DNA from: Moraxella haemolytica
GTDB lineage: Bacteria; Pseudomonadota; Gammaproteobacteria; Pseudomonadales; Moraxellaceae
NCBI RefSeq assembly: GCF_030177935.1
Contig: NZ_CP089974.1
Coordinates: forward strand, 992,001 to 1,056,000
Length of the DNA stretch: 64,000 nt
Reading direction: 5' to 3'
The notes beneath the pieces were generated by a model. The model was not told the DNA's origin. It did no database searches and saw only the letters and a program-made list of their open reading frames with translations. The position numbers and the translations under genes were made by a program. Of the stretch, positions 52,685 to 62,540 are shown one piece after another. Every line of letters begins with the position of its first letter. Position 1 is the stretch's first letter.

Positions 52685-55510
52685 TTATTTTGGCTCTACA
52701 ACTTGGTTGTCATTTAGGATTGGTGCATCAGCTTGATTCTTGATACGACCTTCGTTACTGATGACCTCGTCAGAATCCTCAACAAAGTCAGGCACTGGTG
52801 TTGGATTTTGATTGACCGATACCGCAGGAGCATCTGGGAAATAATCATAATGTGGTTGTGGCTGCCAAGCTGGTGCTTGATCCACATCAATCTCAAGGCT
52901 GTTGATGGCATCTAGAACCAAACGCACATCAATCTCACCTTCATCTGCCAATTTTTTCAATGTTGCCACAACAATATGTTCAGCATTCACATGGAAGAAA
53001 TTACGCAACTGTTCACGACTGTCTGAGCGACCAAAGCCATCAGTACCTAGCGTGGTGTATGGACGGCTATCAGGTAACCAACCACGAATCTGTTCTGAAT
53101 AGTTACGCATATAATCTGTCGCTGCAACCACGATACCTTTGTGCGGTGCAAGCTGTTTGGTTATCCAAGGTGTCTTAACCTCTTCGGTTGGGTGTAGGCG
53201 GTTATAATCATCACACGCCATACCATCACGAGTCAGCTCGTTGAAGCTAGTTACACTCCAGACATTCGCTTTGATACCAAAATCGTCATTTAAAATGCGA
53301 GCAGCTTTTTGAACTTCACGCAAAATAACACCTGAGCCTAACAACTGCACTTGGCTTGAACCGTTGTCTTCTAGAAGATACATACCACGCTTGATGCCTT
53401 CTTCAACACCCTCTGGCATGGCGTGATGTTGGTAGTTCTCATTCATCAAGGTAATGTAGTAGTACACACGCTCACCCTCACCATACATGCGTCTTAAACC
53501 ATCGTGCATGATGACCGCCAACTCATAACCAAAGCATGGATCGTAGGTTACACAGTTTGGTACAGTGCCAAATAAGATATGACTATGGCCATCTTGATGT
53601 TGCAAGCCCTCACCGTTTAGCGTGGTGCGACCTGCTGTCGCTCCGAACAAGAAACCTTGCGACTGCATATCACCAGCAAGCCATGCCAAATCACCGATAC
53701 GCTGGAATCCAAACATTGAGTAGTAGATATACATTGGAATCATCGGTAAGGCATTGGTTGAATAACTGGTTGCCAAGGCAAGCCACGCACTCATTGCCCC
53801 TGCTTCGTTAATCCCCTCTTCTAGCATATGTCCATCTTTGGCTTCTTTATAGCCCATCAAAGCTTCGGCGTCTTCTGCAGTATAATTTTGACCTGCAGCA
53901 GAGTAGATGCCCAACTGACGGAACATACCCTCCAGACCAAAGGTGCGCGCCTCATCTGGCACAATTGGTACGACATATTTATTTAGTGCTTTGTCTTTTA
54001 ATAGAGCTGATAATAGACGCACGAACACCATCGTGGTTGATTGCTCTTTACCTTTTGAGCCTTGTAATACTTGGTCAAAGATAGACAGCTCGGGAATTTG
54101 TAGTGGAATATGACCGCTACGACGAGCAGGTAGATGTCCACCCAATGCCTGACGGCGACCCATTAAGTATTTGTATTCTGCCGAGTCTTCTGATGGGCGA
54201 TAAAATGGTAGTGTTTGTAGGTCTTCATCACTAAATGGCAAGTCAAAACGATCTCGGAAATATTTTAGACCTGTTTCATCAAGTTTTTTTAGCTGATGTG
54301 CTTTGTTCACCGCTTGAATTTGACTTGATAGACCATAGCCTTTAACGGTTTTTACCAAAATAACGGTAGGCTGACCTTTGGTTTTCATTGCTTCAGCATA
54401 GGCAGCATAGACTTTCTTTGGATCATGACCACCACGGTTTAGGTGCATCAATTCTTCATCGGAAAGGTCTTTGACCATCTCTGCAAGTTCTGGATACTTG
54501 CCAAAGAATTCTTTACGCACAAAAGCACCATCACGAGCAGTATATAGCTGATATTCACCATCTACGACCTCTTCCATGCGGTGTTTTAAAGCGCCTGTAT
54601 GGTCTTTGGCAAGCAGACTATCCCAATGGTCGCCCCAGATTACTTTAATTACTCGCCAGCCGGCACCACGGAAGACAGATTCTAGTTCTTGAATGATTTT
54701 GCCATTGCCACGCACAGGACCATCAAGTCGTTGCAAGTTGCAGTTAATCACCCAAATAAGGTTGTCAAGCTTTTCACGACCTGCCATGCTAATAGCACCC
54801 AAGCTTTCTGGTTCGTCCGTTTCACCATCGCCTAGAAACGCCCAAATTTTGCGGTTTTCGTCTTTAATGAGCTTGCGGTTGGTTAGGTATTTTTGGATAT
54901 GTGCTTGATAAATTGAAGTCAATGGACCTAGACCCATTGATACGGTTGGAAACTGCCAATAATCAGGCATTAGGTAAGGATGCGGATAACTTGATAGACC
55001 CTTACCACCCACTTCACGGCGAAAATTGGTTAACTGCTCTTCGGTCAAACGACCTTCTAAGAATGAACGAGCGTACATACCTGGTGCACCATGACCTTGA
55101 TAATAAATCATATCACCGCCAAAGTTCTCATCTGGGGCACGCCAAAAATGGTTAAAACCTGTTTCATACAAGGTTGCTGATGACGCAAAAGTCGCCAAAT
55201 GCCCACCTAACTCATCGTCATTTTGGTTGGCACGCATCACCATCGCCAAAGCATTATAACGCACAAGGGCACGCAACTTACGCTCCATGTGCAAATCACC
55301 TGGATAGGTTGGTTCATCTTCTACAGGAATGGTGTTGATGTAGGCGGTATCTAGGCGGTTAAACGGTAGACCTTCTTGCACCGCCATGTTATACAAGGCT
55401 TTTAGCAAAAATTGAGCACGCTCTTTGTCGGCATTTTTAATGACTGAAGCAAATGCGTCAAGCCATTCTTGGGTTTCGACATGGTCAGAATCTTTATAGT
55501 AAGTCGTCAT
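52685..55510 (-). CDS. aceE: Pyruvate dehydrogenase E1 component (homodimeric)
   Basis: A 941-residue thiamine-diphosphate enzyme that decarboxylates pyruvate and passes acetyl to AceF. The ThDP/Mg motif GDGETDEPESLGAI lies near 230, with the characteristic E1 region YYQGHGAPGMYARSFLEGRL near 138. After the point where E. coli AceE (887 residues) ends, an extra tail of about 55 residues rich in Pro, Asp and Asn follows (starting WQPQPHYDYFPDAPAV). No frameshift is needed to read it. It is the first gene of aceE-aceF. Confidence 0.96.
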   Translation of the reverse strand: MTTYYKDSDHVETQEWLDAFASVIKNADKERAQFLLKALYNMAVQEGLPFNRLDTAYINTIPVEDEPTYPGDLHMERKLRALVRYNALAMVMRANQNDDELGGHLATFASSATLYETGFNHFWRAPDENFGGDMIYYQGHGAPGMYARSFLEGRLTEEQLTNFRREVGGKGLSSYPHPYLMPDYWQFPTVSMGLGPLTSIYQAHIQKYLTNRKLIKDENRKIWAFLGDGETDEPESLGAISMAGREKLDNLIWVINCNLQRLDGPVRGNGKIIQELESVFRGAGWRVIKVIWGDHWDSLLAKDHTGALKHRMEEVVDGEYQLYTARDGAFVRKEFFGKYPELAEMVKDLSDEELMHLNRGGHDPKKVYAAYAEAMKTKGQPTVILVKTVKGYGLSSQIQAVNKAHQLKKLDETGLKYFRDRFDLPFSDEDLQTLPFYRPSEDSAEYKYLMGRRQALGGHLPARRSGHIPLQIPELSIFDQVLQGSKGKEQSTTMVFVRLLSALLKDKALNKYVVPIVPDEARTFGLEGMFRQLGIYSAAGQNYTAEDAEALMGYKEAKDGHMLEEGINEAGAMSAWLALATSYSTNALPMIPMYIYYSMFGFQRIGDLAWLAGDMQSQGFLFGATAGRTTLNGEGLQHQDGHSHILFGTVPNCVTYDPCFGYELAVIMHDGLRRMYGEGERVYYYITLMNENYQHHAMPEGVEEGIKRGMYLLEDNGSSQVQLLGSGVILREVQKAARILNDDFGIKANVWSVTSFNELTRDGMACDDYNRLHPTEEVKTPWITKQLAPHKGIVVAATDYMRNYSEQIRGWLPDSRPYTTLGTDGFGRSDSREQLRNFFHVNAEHIVVATLKKLADEGEIDVRLVLDAINSLEIDVDQAPAWQPQPHYDYFPDAPAVSVNQNPTPVPDFVEDSDEVISNEGRIKNQADAPILNDNQVVEPK

Positions 55511-55776
55511 GATGATTCCTTAGGAAGTTTCGCCAAATTGGCAGTGAATTGGTGCACCACCTCATTCTCTTTGTTGTGTTCTACAGAGATATTTGAGATT
55601 GTTTTGCACTTTTTTGATGGTTTAATATTATAAAGGCTTTTTAAAAAAAAGTTTATCGCTTTTAGAAAATGTAAAAATTATCAGTATTTTTTAAAAAAAT
55701 ACTGATTGAAAATCAATTTATTATAACATAAAAATTTTATAAAAATAAGAATTATAATTATTTATACAATAAAAAA
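55511..55776. other. aceE upstream region
   Basis: About 266 very AT-rich bases (A/T tracts throughout 55620-55770). Presumably these hold the aceEF promoter; no distinct operator was recognised. Confidence 0.4.
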
Positions 55777-55812
55777 CTAAGACCGATCAGCGTGATGCTC
55801 ATCGGTCTTTTT
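55777..55812 (-). terminator. Terminator of the bacterioferritin pair
   Basis: AAGACCGATCAGC pairs with GCTCATCGGTCTT (one mismatch) over a 5-base loop. The minus strand continues into AGTTTTTT. Confidence 0.8.
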
Positions 55813-55822
55813 GTGGTTAAAT

Positions 55823-56296
55823 TTACGCTTCGCCGGCTTGCATTTGAATGTAGTTTTGGATACCAATGTCTTCAATTTTTTCTAATTGAGTCTCTAGGTA
55901 GTCCTCATACTCTTCATTAGCATCTTTTAGCGTGATGAGTAGTTCACGAGAAACAAAGTCCCGTTTTTGCGTGCAAATGTCAATGGCGTTAAGCAATACA
56001 TCATGCTTGCGTTTCTCTAGACGCAAATCACAGTTTAGGATTTCTTGAACATCTTCGCCGATAAGCAATTTGCCCAGCTCCTGCAGATTTGGTAGACCCT
56101 CAAGCAACAAGATACGCTCAATGAGTTCATCAGACCATTTCATTTCACGAATTGACTGATGGTAAAATACATCGTTTAATTCATTGATGCCCCAATTTTT
56201 AACGATACGAGCATGCAAAAAATATTGGTTGATGGCAATTAACGACTGATTCAATACCGAATTTAATGCACGGATAACCTCTTTATCACCTTTCAT
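55823..56296 (-). CDS. bfrA: Bacterioferritin subunit, heme-binding type lacking the ferroxidase site
   Basis: A 157-residue four-helix subunit starting MKGDKEVIRALNSVLNQSL, collinear with E. coli Bfr (158). The heme ligand Met52 is kept (IREMKWSDE), and Glu51 and Glu94 are present. The di-iron ferroxidase ligands Glu18, His54, Glu127 and His130 are replaced by Ser, Trp, Asn and Tyr. It should therefore form the heme-bearing partner in a mixed 24-mer rather than oxidise iron itself. It lies 52 bases downstream of the second bfr gene. The symbol follows the usual pairing and could be reversed. Confidence 0.9.
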   Translation of the reverse strand: MKGDKEVIRALNSVLNQSLIAINQYFLHARIVKNWGINELNDVFYHQSIREMKWSDELIERILLLEGLPNLQELGKLLIGEDVQEILNCDLRLEKRKHDVLLNAIDICTQKRDFVSRELLITLKDANEEYEDYLETQLEKIEDIGIQNYIQMQAGEA

Positions 56297-56348
56297 GACT
56301 TATCCTTAATTGTATGATTTTATCTTTATGAGTAAAGATAGTCTATCA

Positions 56349-56846
56349 TTAGTGAGTTACTGTTGCCATGTTTGGTTCGGCGGTTTGACTTTGTAGGTAG
56401 TTTTGTAGCCCCATCAAGTCAATCAAACGAAGCTGTTTTTCTAGCCAATGAGCATGGTCTTCTTCGGTGTCTTTTAGCTGTCCGACCAACATATCACGAG
56501 TAACATAATCACGCTCTGCCTCACAAATGGCGATACCCTCTTTTAGATGCTCTTGTACAGCATATTCTAGGTCTAAATCACTTTTTAGCATGGCTGGCAC
56601 ATCAGCACCAATATTAATCTCACCTACTTGCATATTTGGTGTGCCACCCAGCATAATGATGCGATTGATGAGCAAGCGAGCATGCAAGGTCTCATCTTCC
56701 ATTTCGTGATAAATACGGTCATGTAACTTGCCAAGTTCCCATTCAGCATACATTTGCGAATGGATAAAATACTGATCTCTTGCACCCAGCTCACCTGCCA
56801 ATAAGAAATTTAAATAATCAATAACTTTTTGAGACGACTTCATCAT
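56349..56846 (-). CDS. bfrB: Bacterioferritin subunit with complete ferroxidase site
   Basis: A 165-residue subunit (164 if it starts at the second Met). In E. coli numbering Glu18 (LLAGELGAR), Glu51 and His54 (EDETLHARL), Glu94 (DLDLEYA), Glu127 and His130 (TEEDHAHW) are all present, so it should oxidise and store iron. The heme-ligand Met52 is Thr. This complements the downstream subunit. It has a C-terminal extension (AEPNMATVTH). A purine-rich ribosome site (AAAGGAGC) precedes the ATG. Confidence 0.93.
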   Translation of the reverse strand: MMKSSQKVIDYLNFLLAGELGARDQYFIHSQMYAEWELGKLHDRIYHEMEDETLHARLLINRIIMLGGTPNMQVGEINIGADVPAMLKSDLDLEYAVQEHLKEGIAICEAERDYVTRDMLVGQLKDTEEDHAHWLEKQLRLIDLMGLQNYLQSQTAEPNMATVTH

Positions 56847-57126
56847 AAGCTCCTTTAATTAAACAAAACATGATTTCATACAGCATGGTTAATGAATATG
56901 ATAAACGGAAAAATGAACGAACTACAATGGGTTTGGATAATGCTTAACCAACTTAATCTCGCTCACCGCTTAGCTTACTGCATTGATACTATCGTCTTAT
57001 ATTAACATAATCACCACAAAAATCATGTCAAAATTTGTATCACTAATGAACTGATAACGAAGTGCAATCTGCGAATGCCTCTCAAATTTACCAAGACATA
57101 AGCCTACTAACACAATCAAAGTCAAA

Positions 57127-57141
57127 AGATAATCATTTTAA
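57127..57141. promoter_or_regulatory. Candidate Fur box upstream of the bfr genes
   Basis: AGATAATCATTTTAA resembles the 7-1-7 Fur consensus TGATAATNATTATCA. It lies about 280 bases from the bfrB start, so its target is uncertain. Confidence 0.3.
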
Positions 57142-57176
57142 AAAATATTTTATAACATATTGATTTTATTGATAAA

Positions 57177-57213
57177 AATAAAAAAATAACAACTCACAAA
57201 AGCAAGTTGTTAT
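57177..57213 (-). terminator. Probable bfd terminator
   Basis: A 9-bp stem ATAACAACT / AGTTGTTAT with a 10-base loop; the minus strand continues in a run of T. It lies about 170 bases past the bfd stop. Confidence 0.6.
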
Positions 57214-57380
57214 CATTTCATCATGATTGCGGTCATTTTATTCAAGAATGATTATTCATTAGCTATTTTAACCAATGCCCACCAAGCTAAACCACCCACC
57301 GCTTTCTTTATTCATAGAAACAATACGGTAATAATTTAATGGTAAAGATTTAATTTTTAGGTTCGGTGTTATTTGTAACA

Positions 57381-57575
57381 TTAGCCTGCCATCACATCAA
57401 TCGCAGGCAAATTGGCAAGATGCTCATCAACCAAATCTTGCACCATAGGAATACAACAACCACAACAAGTGCCTACCTGCAAAGTATCTTGTAGTCCCTG
57501 CACGGTCGTGATGCCTTGCACCATGGCAGTGTTGATTTGTGTGTCCTTGACATCATGGCAGATACATACATACAT
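57381..57575 (-). CDS. bfd: Bacterioferritin-associated ferredoxin
   Basis: A 64-residue [2Fe-2S] protein that binds bacterioferritin and delivers electrons to release stored iron. Cluster ligands are Cys4 and Cys6 (MYVCICHDV) and the pair Cys38 and Cys41 in GTCCGCCIP; Cys37 and Cys40 are extra. The length matches E. coli Bfd (64). Its position beside two bfr genes on the same strand supports the function. Confidence 0.93.
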   Translation of the reverse strand: MYVCICHDVKDTQINTAMVQGITTVQGLQDTLQVGTCCGCCIPMVQDLVDEHLANLPAIDVMAG

Positions 57576-57917
57576 TATTATTCTCCCTAGGTGGCAACTC
57601 TCGGTTTATTGCTTGCTTGGATTTCACAACTGCATGATAGCAGAGATGATATATTAGCTGAAGCAATCGCTCAATTACTCGGATACTAATATAGCAAGAA
57701 TAATTCTTGTTTGCAATAGTTTTTGAGAATTTTTCTTATATGATAAAGAAAATAAATAATAATATCCTTAACGATTGATAAAATCAAATATCCGACCAAA
57801 ACACTCAGATTTGACAAGTTTGAATTTTATGATTGATTTGGTATCAAATATGGGCATTTTGTTTTGTGTTATTTTGTGGCATAATGGCAAAAAAATGATT
57901 AGATCTAAGGAGTGGTC
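57576..57917. other. Divergent intergenic region bfd / sda
   Basis: 342 bases with a perfect 7-1-7 palindrome (57695-57709) and, near 57877-57885, a TGGCATAAT extended -10 that probably serves sda. No ORF. Confidence 0.45.
57695..57709. promoter_or_regulatory. 15-bp 7-1-7 palindrome upstream of bfd
   Basis: CAAGAAT-A-ATTCTTG is an exact inverted repeat with the Fur-box geometry, but only partly its sequence. It lies 120 bases before the bfd start, so iron control is plausible. Confidence 0.35.
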
Positions 57918-59330
57918 ATGATCAGTGTTTTTGATTTATTTAAAATTGGTATTGGGCCGTCCAGTTCGCATACGGTTGGACCAATGGTAGCGGCAAGTCG
58001 TTTTTTATCACTATTAGGCGAACACATCAATCAAGTTAAGCAAGTGCGAGTGGATTTGTATGGTTCGCTATCTGCTACAGGCAAAGGGCATGCTACCGAT
58101 ACAGCAACAATCTTGGGTTTGCTTGGGCATAAGCCACGAACCATTGACACCACCAAAACCGAAAGCTATCTACGCCCTGTCATGGAAGATGGCGTGATGA
58201 TGCTAGGTGGCGTACAACAGATTGCCTTTGATTATGGTCGAGATGTTGTATGGTATGACGATGTTACCTTGCCTTTTCACCCCAATGGCATGACTTTAAC
58301 CGCCTTATTTGATGAAGGCGAATCCATTAGCCAGACTTATTACTCAATTGGTGGCGGCTTTGTGATGGACGATAAGGAAATCAATGCAGAATCAGTCCAT
58401 GATGATGAATGTCAATACCCCTACCCATTTAGGCTTGCTTCTGAATTATCTGCCATCTGCGAAGCAAAATCATGGAATATTGCAGAGCTGATGCAACACA
58501 ACGAAACTGCCATTAGAAGTGAAGAAGAAGTCAAAAACTACCTAAATGAAATTTGGGAAGTCATGCAGGCGTGCGTTACAGAAGGCTGCAAAAAAGACGG
58601 TATCTTGCCAGGCGGTCTAAATGTCAAAAGAAGAGCTAAAGCTCTGTATGATCAGCTATCCAAAGAATATGGCAAATCCACTGATGGCGGACTGTTAGCA
58701 ATGGACTGGGTGGATTTATACGCCCTAGCGGTCAATGAAGAGAATGCTGCAGGCGGTAAAGTGGTAACCGCCCCCACTAATGGTGCAGCAGGCATTATTC
58801 CTGCAGTTTTGCATTATTATCGTGGGTTTATTCCTGAATTTAGTTATCAAGGCGTGCGAGATTTCTTGTTGGTAGCAGGAGCAATCGGTGCACTCATCAA
58901 ACAAAATGCTTCTATTTCAGGTGCGGAAGTTGGCTGTCAAGGCGAGGTAGGTTCAGCCTGTGCGATGGCGGCGGCAGGACTTGCCCATGTTATGGGCGGT
59001 TCGGTCGCTCAATGCCTAAATGCTGCCGAGATCGGTCTTGAACATAACCTAGGATTAACCTGCGATCCCATCGCAGGATTGGTACAGGTCCCCTGTATTG
59101 AGCGAAATGCGATGGCATCGGTCAAAGCAATCAATGCTGCTCGCCTTGCCTTGCGTGGCGATGGTTCTCATCATGTCTCACTGGATAAGGCAATCTTAAC
59201 CATGAAAGAGACAGGAAAAGACATGATGGATAAATACAAAGAAACTGCTCGTGGTGGTCTTGCGGTCTATGCCGACAACCGCATTCCGACCGCAAGCGTT
59301 GGCGTAATGGTGGGTTTTAGTCAGTGCTAA
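57918..59330 (+). CDS. L-serine ammonia-lyase, iron-sulfur type
   Basis: A 470-residue single-chain L-serine dehydratase (SdaA/SdaB) that converts serine to pyruvate and ammonia with a [4Fe-4S] cluster. The beta domain starts [22 protein letters not shown]. The cluster cysteines lie in [17 protein letters not shown] and [18 protein letters not shown] (near 340-395). AAGGAG (57907-57912) sets the ATG at 57918 rather than the GTG at 57912. I cannot tell sdaA from sdaB by sequence. It stands alone. Confidence 0.93.
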   Translation: MISVFDLFKIGIGPSSSHTVGPMVAASRFLSLLGEHINQVKQVRVDLYGSLSATGKGHATDTATILGLLGHKPRTIDTTKTESYLRPVMEDGVMMLGGVQQIAFDYGRDVVWYDDVTLPFHPNGMTLTALFDEGESISQTYYSIGGGFVMDDKEINAESVHDDECQYPYPFRLASELSAICEAKSWNIAELMQHNETAIRSEEEVKNYLNEIWEVMQACVTEGCKKDGILPGGLNVKRRAKALYDQLSKEYGKSTDGGLLAMDWVDLYALAVNEENAAGGKVVTAPTNGAAGIIPAVLHYYRGFIPEFSYQGVRDFLLVAGAIGALIKQNASISGAEVGCQGEVGSACAMAAAGLAHVMGGSVAQCLNAAEIGLEHNLGLTCDPIAGLVQVPCIERNAMASVKAINAARLALRGDGSHHVSLDKAILTMKETGKDMMDKYKETARGGLAVYADNRIPTASVGVMVGFSQC

Positions 59331-59353
59331 GATATCCATCAGCCCTAAAATCA

Positions 59354-59387
59354 AGCCAATAAAAGAGCGATATGCTTTTTTATTGGC
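59354..59387 (+). terminator. Terminator of the serine ammonia-lyase gene
   Basis: AGCCAATAAAA-GC pairs with GCTTTTTATTGGCT (one bulge) over a 5-base loop, 24 bases after the stop. Confidence 0.7.
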
Positions 59388-59527
59388 TAATTAAATACTT
59401 AGAGCAGTAAATACTTAAAACAGCAAGTTTTTAACAATTAAAGTAGCAGGCTTAATTAAGCTAAGTATCATGGATCGTAAAGCCTTGCACCTTCTTACAA
59501 AGATGCGGTCTTTTGGATAAACGCACA

Positions 59528-59716
59528 TCAGTGCTTTTCTTTTTCTTTTTTATTATCATCTGGAACAACTGCCCGCACCACAGCCACCGTGCCTTTTACC
59601 ACACCTTTGGTGGTCTTATAAGCAATTTTCACAGGTGTTGTTACAACCTTATGTACACAGGCTTGCAACACCAAGCCTGACAACCCAAGCGTTATTATCA
59701 ATATCAATTTTTTCAC
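59528..59716 (-). CDS. Small lipoprotein
   Basis: A 62-residue lipoprotein. MKKLILIITLGLSGLVLQACVH has the lipobox LQAC near residue 20. The mature part is a short amphipathic VVTTPVKIAYKTTKGVVKGT stretch and a charged tail (DDNKKEKEKH). Similar tiny lipoproteins with this T-x-K-G-V-V pattern are, to my recollection, common in Acinetobacter and Moraxella. The function is unknown. It lies 31 bases downstream of argJ on the same strand. Confidence 0.7.
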   Translation of the reverse strand: MKKLILIITLGLSGLVLQACVHKVVTTPVKIAYKTTKGVVKGTVAVVRAVVPDDNKKEKEKH

Positions 59717-59747
59717 GGTTATCTTATCTTTTTAGAACCCTAATCAG

Positions 59748-60965
59748 CTAGCTACGATAATCAGCATTGATACTGACATAATCGTGCGATAAATCGCAAG
59801 TATAAACCGTATCAACATAAGCTGTATCATACCCCAAATCAATACTGACGGTAATTTCAGGGCGATTCATCACCGCTTGACCTAGGCTTTCTGTATAGCC
59901 ATCAACCAGACCGCCACGCTGACAGATGACAACTTCATCAAGCAAGACATTAACACAAGCCTGATCAATAGATGCACCCGCATAACCAACCGCCGCCAAA
60001 ATCCTTCCCCAATTCGGATCAGACGCAAAAAATGCCGTCTTTACAAGCGGTGAATGTGCCACTGCATAAGCAACTTTGGTACAATCATTAAGACTTTGAC
60101 CACCTGACACCTTTACCGTGATGAACTTGCTCGCTCCTTCGCCATCTCGTACGATAAGCTGAGCAATTTTTAGCATGACTTCTTTGATTAACTCAAATAC
60201 TACCTGATAGTGGGCATGATTTTCATCATCAATAAGCGTACCCACTTTTCCTGTAGCAATGAGCGTACAGCAGTCATTGGTTGATGTATCGCCATCAACG
60301 GTAATGCGGTTAAAAGTCTGATTGGTGAGCGTAGCTAGGATTCGTTGTAAGAGTGGCCGGCTGATATTAGCATCCGTTGCTACAAAACCAAGCATGGTTG
60401 CCATATTTGGACGAATCATACCCGCCCCTTTACTGATACCAGTAACAGTATAGGTTGTGCCGTCAATAGTCGTCTGCACGCTATGCCCCTTTGGCGTGGT
60501 ATCAGTGGTCATGATGGCATAAGCAGCGTTTAGCCAGTTGTCTGCTTTTAGGTCTGCTAACGCAGCATCAAGCCCAGCGATAATGCGTTCGCTTGGCAAT
60601 CGCTCGCCAATTACCCCTGTAGAATATGGCAACACCTCTACCATATCCACACCGGTTTTATTCGCCAAAGCCTGACAGACTGCCACCGCCCTATCAATCC
60701 CTTCTTGACCCGTAGCAGCATTGGCATTTCCTGTATTAATGACAAGATAGCAAGGCATGGTTTTGGAGATATGCGACCGAACCACTTGCACAGGGGCGGC
60801 AGCAAAGGCGTTTTGGGTGGTAACCACCGCCACATTTGCTTTGTCGCTAATCTCAAATATGCTTAAATCACGGCGATTTTCATAACGCACCGCCGCCTCT
60901 GCAATACCAATTCTCACCCCATTGATGGGCAATAAAGGCACTAAGTTTACATCACCTACAGGCAT
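59748..60965 (-). CDS. argJ: ArgJ, glutamate N-acetyltransferase / amino-acid acetyltransferase
   Basis: A 405-residue enzyme that recycles the acetyl group from acetylornithine to glutamate in arginine synthesis; many ArgJ proteins also use acetyl-CoA. Self-cleavage and catalysis centre on the Thr of MIRPNMATMLGF near residue 190 (cut between Ala and Thr). The preceding ISKGAG and later DPNWGRILAAVGYAG near 320 are family signatures. The start MPVGDVNLVPLLPINGVRIG is standard. xthA lies just upstream on the same strand. Confidence 0.95.
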   Translation of the reverse strand: MPVGDVNLVPLLPINGVRIGIAEAAVRYENRRDLSIFEISDKANVAVVTTQNAFAAAPVQVVRSHISKTMPCYLVINTGNANAATGQEGIDRAVAVCQALANKTGVDMVEVLPYSTGVIGERLPSERIIAGLDAALADLKADNWLNAAYAIMTTDTTPKGHSVQTTIDGTTYTVTGISKGAGMIRPNMATMLGFVATDANISRPLLQRILATLTNQTFNRITVDGDTSTNDCCTLIATGKVGTLIDDENHAHYQVVFELIKEVMLKIAQLIVRDGEGASKFITVKVSGGQSLNDCTKVAYAVAHSPLVKTAFFASDPNWGRILAAVGYAGASIDQACVNVLLDEVVICQRGGLVDGYTESLGQAVMNRPEITVSIDLGYDTAYVDTVYTCDLSHDYVSINADYRS

Positions 60966-61026
60966 AAGACCTCTTTATTTATCTAAAATTCACTGATTAT
61001 TTGGGTTGTGATAAACACACAAACGA

Positions 61027-61842
61027 TTACAATGCAAATCTCGCCCAAATTGGTGCATGGTCAGACGGCTTCTCCAATCCACGAATATCATAGCTAATCC
61101 CTGCATCCACACAGTCGGCGATGAGTTGATCCGTACACAAAATATGGTCGATGCGTAATCCTCGTTTTGGTGTATCCTCAAAACCCTTTGAACGGTAATC
61201 AAACCAGCTAAATTCATCAGCACTATCAGGCTTAAACTTGCGATAAGTGTCGTGCAAATCACGACTCATTAAAGCATCATACCACTCTCTTTCTTCTGGC
61301 AAAAATGAACAAGTGCCATTTTTTAACCAGCGTTTAGCATTTTGTTCACCAATACCAACATCACAATCATGCGGTGAGATGTTCATATCCCCCATGATAA
61401 TCAGCTCTCGCCCTTGACCTTTTAGTTCATCAATATAAGTATTTAAATCCGCATAAAAAGCACGCTTCATGGGAAATTTAATCTCATGATCTCGGTTTTC
61501 GCCTTGTGGAAAATAGCCATTAATCACATCAATCTGACGCCCACCTACTTCAAATCTGGCATGAATCAAACGCCTTTGGGCATCAGCATCGGCAAAAGGG
61601 AAGCCCTTTTGCACAAAAATCGGTTTAGATTTTGATAAAATCGCCACACCATAATGGGCTTTTTGTCCAAAAAACTCCACATGATAGCCCAAGCTCTTAA
61701 CATCAATCAGCGGAAATGCCTCATCATGCACTTTGGTTTCTTGTAATCCAATGATGTCCGCTCCCAACATATCACGCACAGCAACAAGTTGATGCGGTCT
61801 GGCACGCAGCCCATTGATATTAAAGCTCACAAAAGTTGTCAT
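61027..61842 (-). CDS. xthA: Exodeoxyribonuclease III
   Basis: A 271-residue AP endonuclease and 3' exonuclease for base-excision repair (E. coli 268). EEP-fold motifs: [10 protein letters not shown] at the start, [10 protein letters not shown] with the metal-binding Glu near 34, [13 protein letters not shown] near 108, [14 protein letters not shown] near 150 and the catalytic end [13 protein letters not shown]. argJ follows after 61 bases. Confidence 0.95.
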   Translation of the reverse strand: MTTFVSFNINGLRARPHQLVAVRDMLGADIIGLQETKVHDEAFPLIDVKSLGYHVEFFGQKAHYGVAILSKSKPIFVQKGFPFADADAQRRLIHARFEVGGRQIDVINGYFPQGENRDHEIKFPMKRAFYADLNTYIDELKGQGRELIIMGDMNISPHDCDVGIGEQNAKRWLKNGTCSFLPEEREWYDALMSRDLHDTYRKFKPDSADEFSWFDYRSKGFEDTPKRGLRIDHILCTDQLIADCVDAGISYDIRGLEKPSDHAPIWARFAL

Positions 61843-61978
61843 GTCTCAATCTCTATCTATAAAAATGATGCTATTGTAACAAACTTTTGATAAAAATTTT
61901 GCAAATTTTGCATGACTTTGCTAAATTGGGCGTAGCATAATGCCAATTTAGATAACTCACCCACCATCAGGATACACC

Positions 61979-62419
61979 ATGAATAGCCCTATTTTTCATC
62001 ATACTTATAAAGTCTATATCAATCACACAGACGCAGGTGGCATCGTCTATCATGCCAATCACCTGACCTTTTTTGAAAATTGTCGCAGAGATTGGCTAAG
62101 CTCGCTTGGGTTTCATGGTTATTTTTTTGATGCTGATGGTGTGGCAGGTGGTACAGACAGCCATGATGGAAAAATTCACTTTGTGGTCGCTCGTGCCGAT
62201 TTGACCTATAAATTACCACTCTTTGTTGATGATGTGCTGATTGTTACCGTGCAAAAGATGACAAAAAAGTCCGCCAGTCTTATTCTAACCCAACATATTT
62301 ATCGCTCGTATGATGATTTTAAAAGCGGTAAGGTTGCAAGTACTGGCGTGATTACCTTAGCTTGCGTTATCAATAGCGATGATGGCATTCGCCCCTGTCG
62401 ACTGCCTCGCACCTTTTAA
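61979..62419 (+). CDS. ybgC: YbgC-type acyl-CoA thioesterase
   Basis: A 146-residue hot-dog-fold thioesterase. The catalytic Asp is in NHTDAGGIVYHANHLTFFE (near residue 19), the YbgC/FadM signature, and VARADLTYKLPLFVDDVL continues the fold. In E. coli ybgC heads the tol-pal cluster; here the tol genes are not adjacent, so a Tol-Pal role is not supported by context. It diverges from xthA. Confidence 0.87.
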   Translation: MNSPIFHHTYKVYINHTDAGGIVYHANHLTFFENCRRDWLSSLGFHGYFFDADGVAGGTDSHDGKIHFVVARADLTYKLPLFVDDVLIVTVQKMTKKSASLILTQHIYRSYDDFKSGKVASTGVITLACVINSDDGIRPCRLPRTF

Positions 62420-62449
62420 CAGCACCACCAACTCATTTGTTATCGCCTA

Positions 62450-62484
62450 GAAAAAGGAGCGGTACTACCTACTGCTCTTTTTTA
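62450..62484. terminator. Terminator between ybgC and the SDR gene
   Basis: AAAAAGGAGCGGTA pairs with TACTGCTCTTTTTT (two G-U pairs) over a 5-base loop, followed by T. Confidence 0.7.
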
Positions 62485-62540
62485 TGCTCTTTATTTTAAA
62501 GCAAGTCAGTTATCAAGACTACCAAATCACAACCACCAAA

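Larger units (their letters stand above)
56847..57380. other. Intergenic region between bfr genes and bfd
   Basis: 534 bases with no credible ORF. A Fur-like sequence (57127-57141) and the bfd terminator (57177-57213) are the only elements I can point to. Confidence 0.45.
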
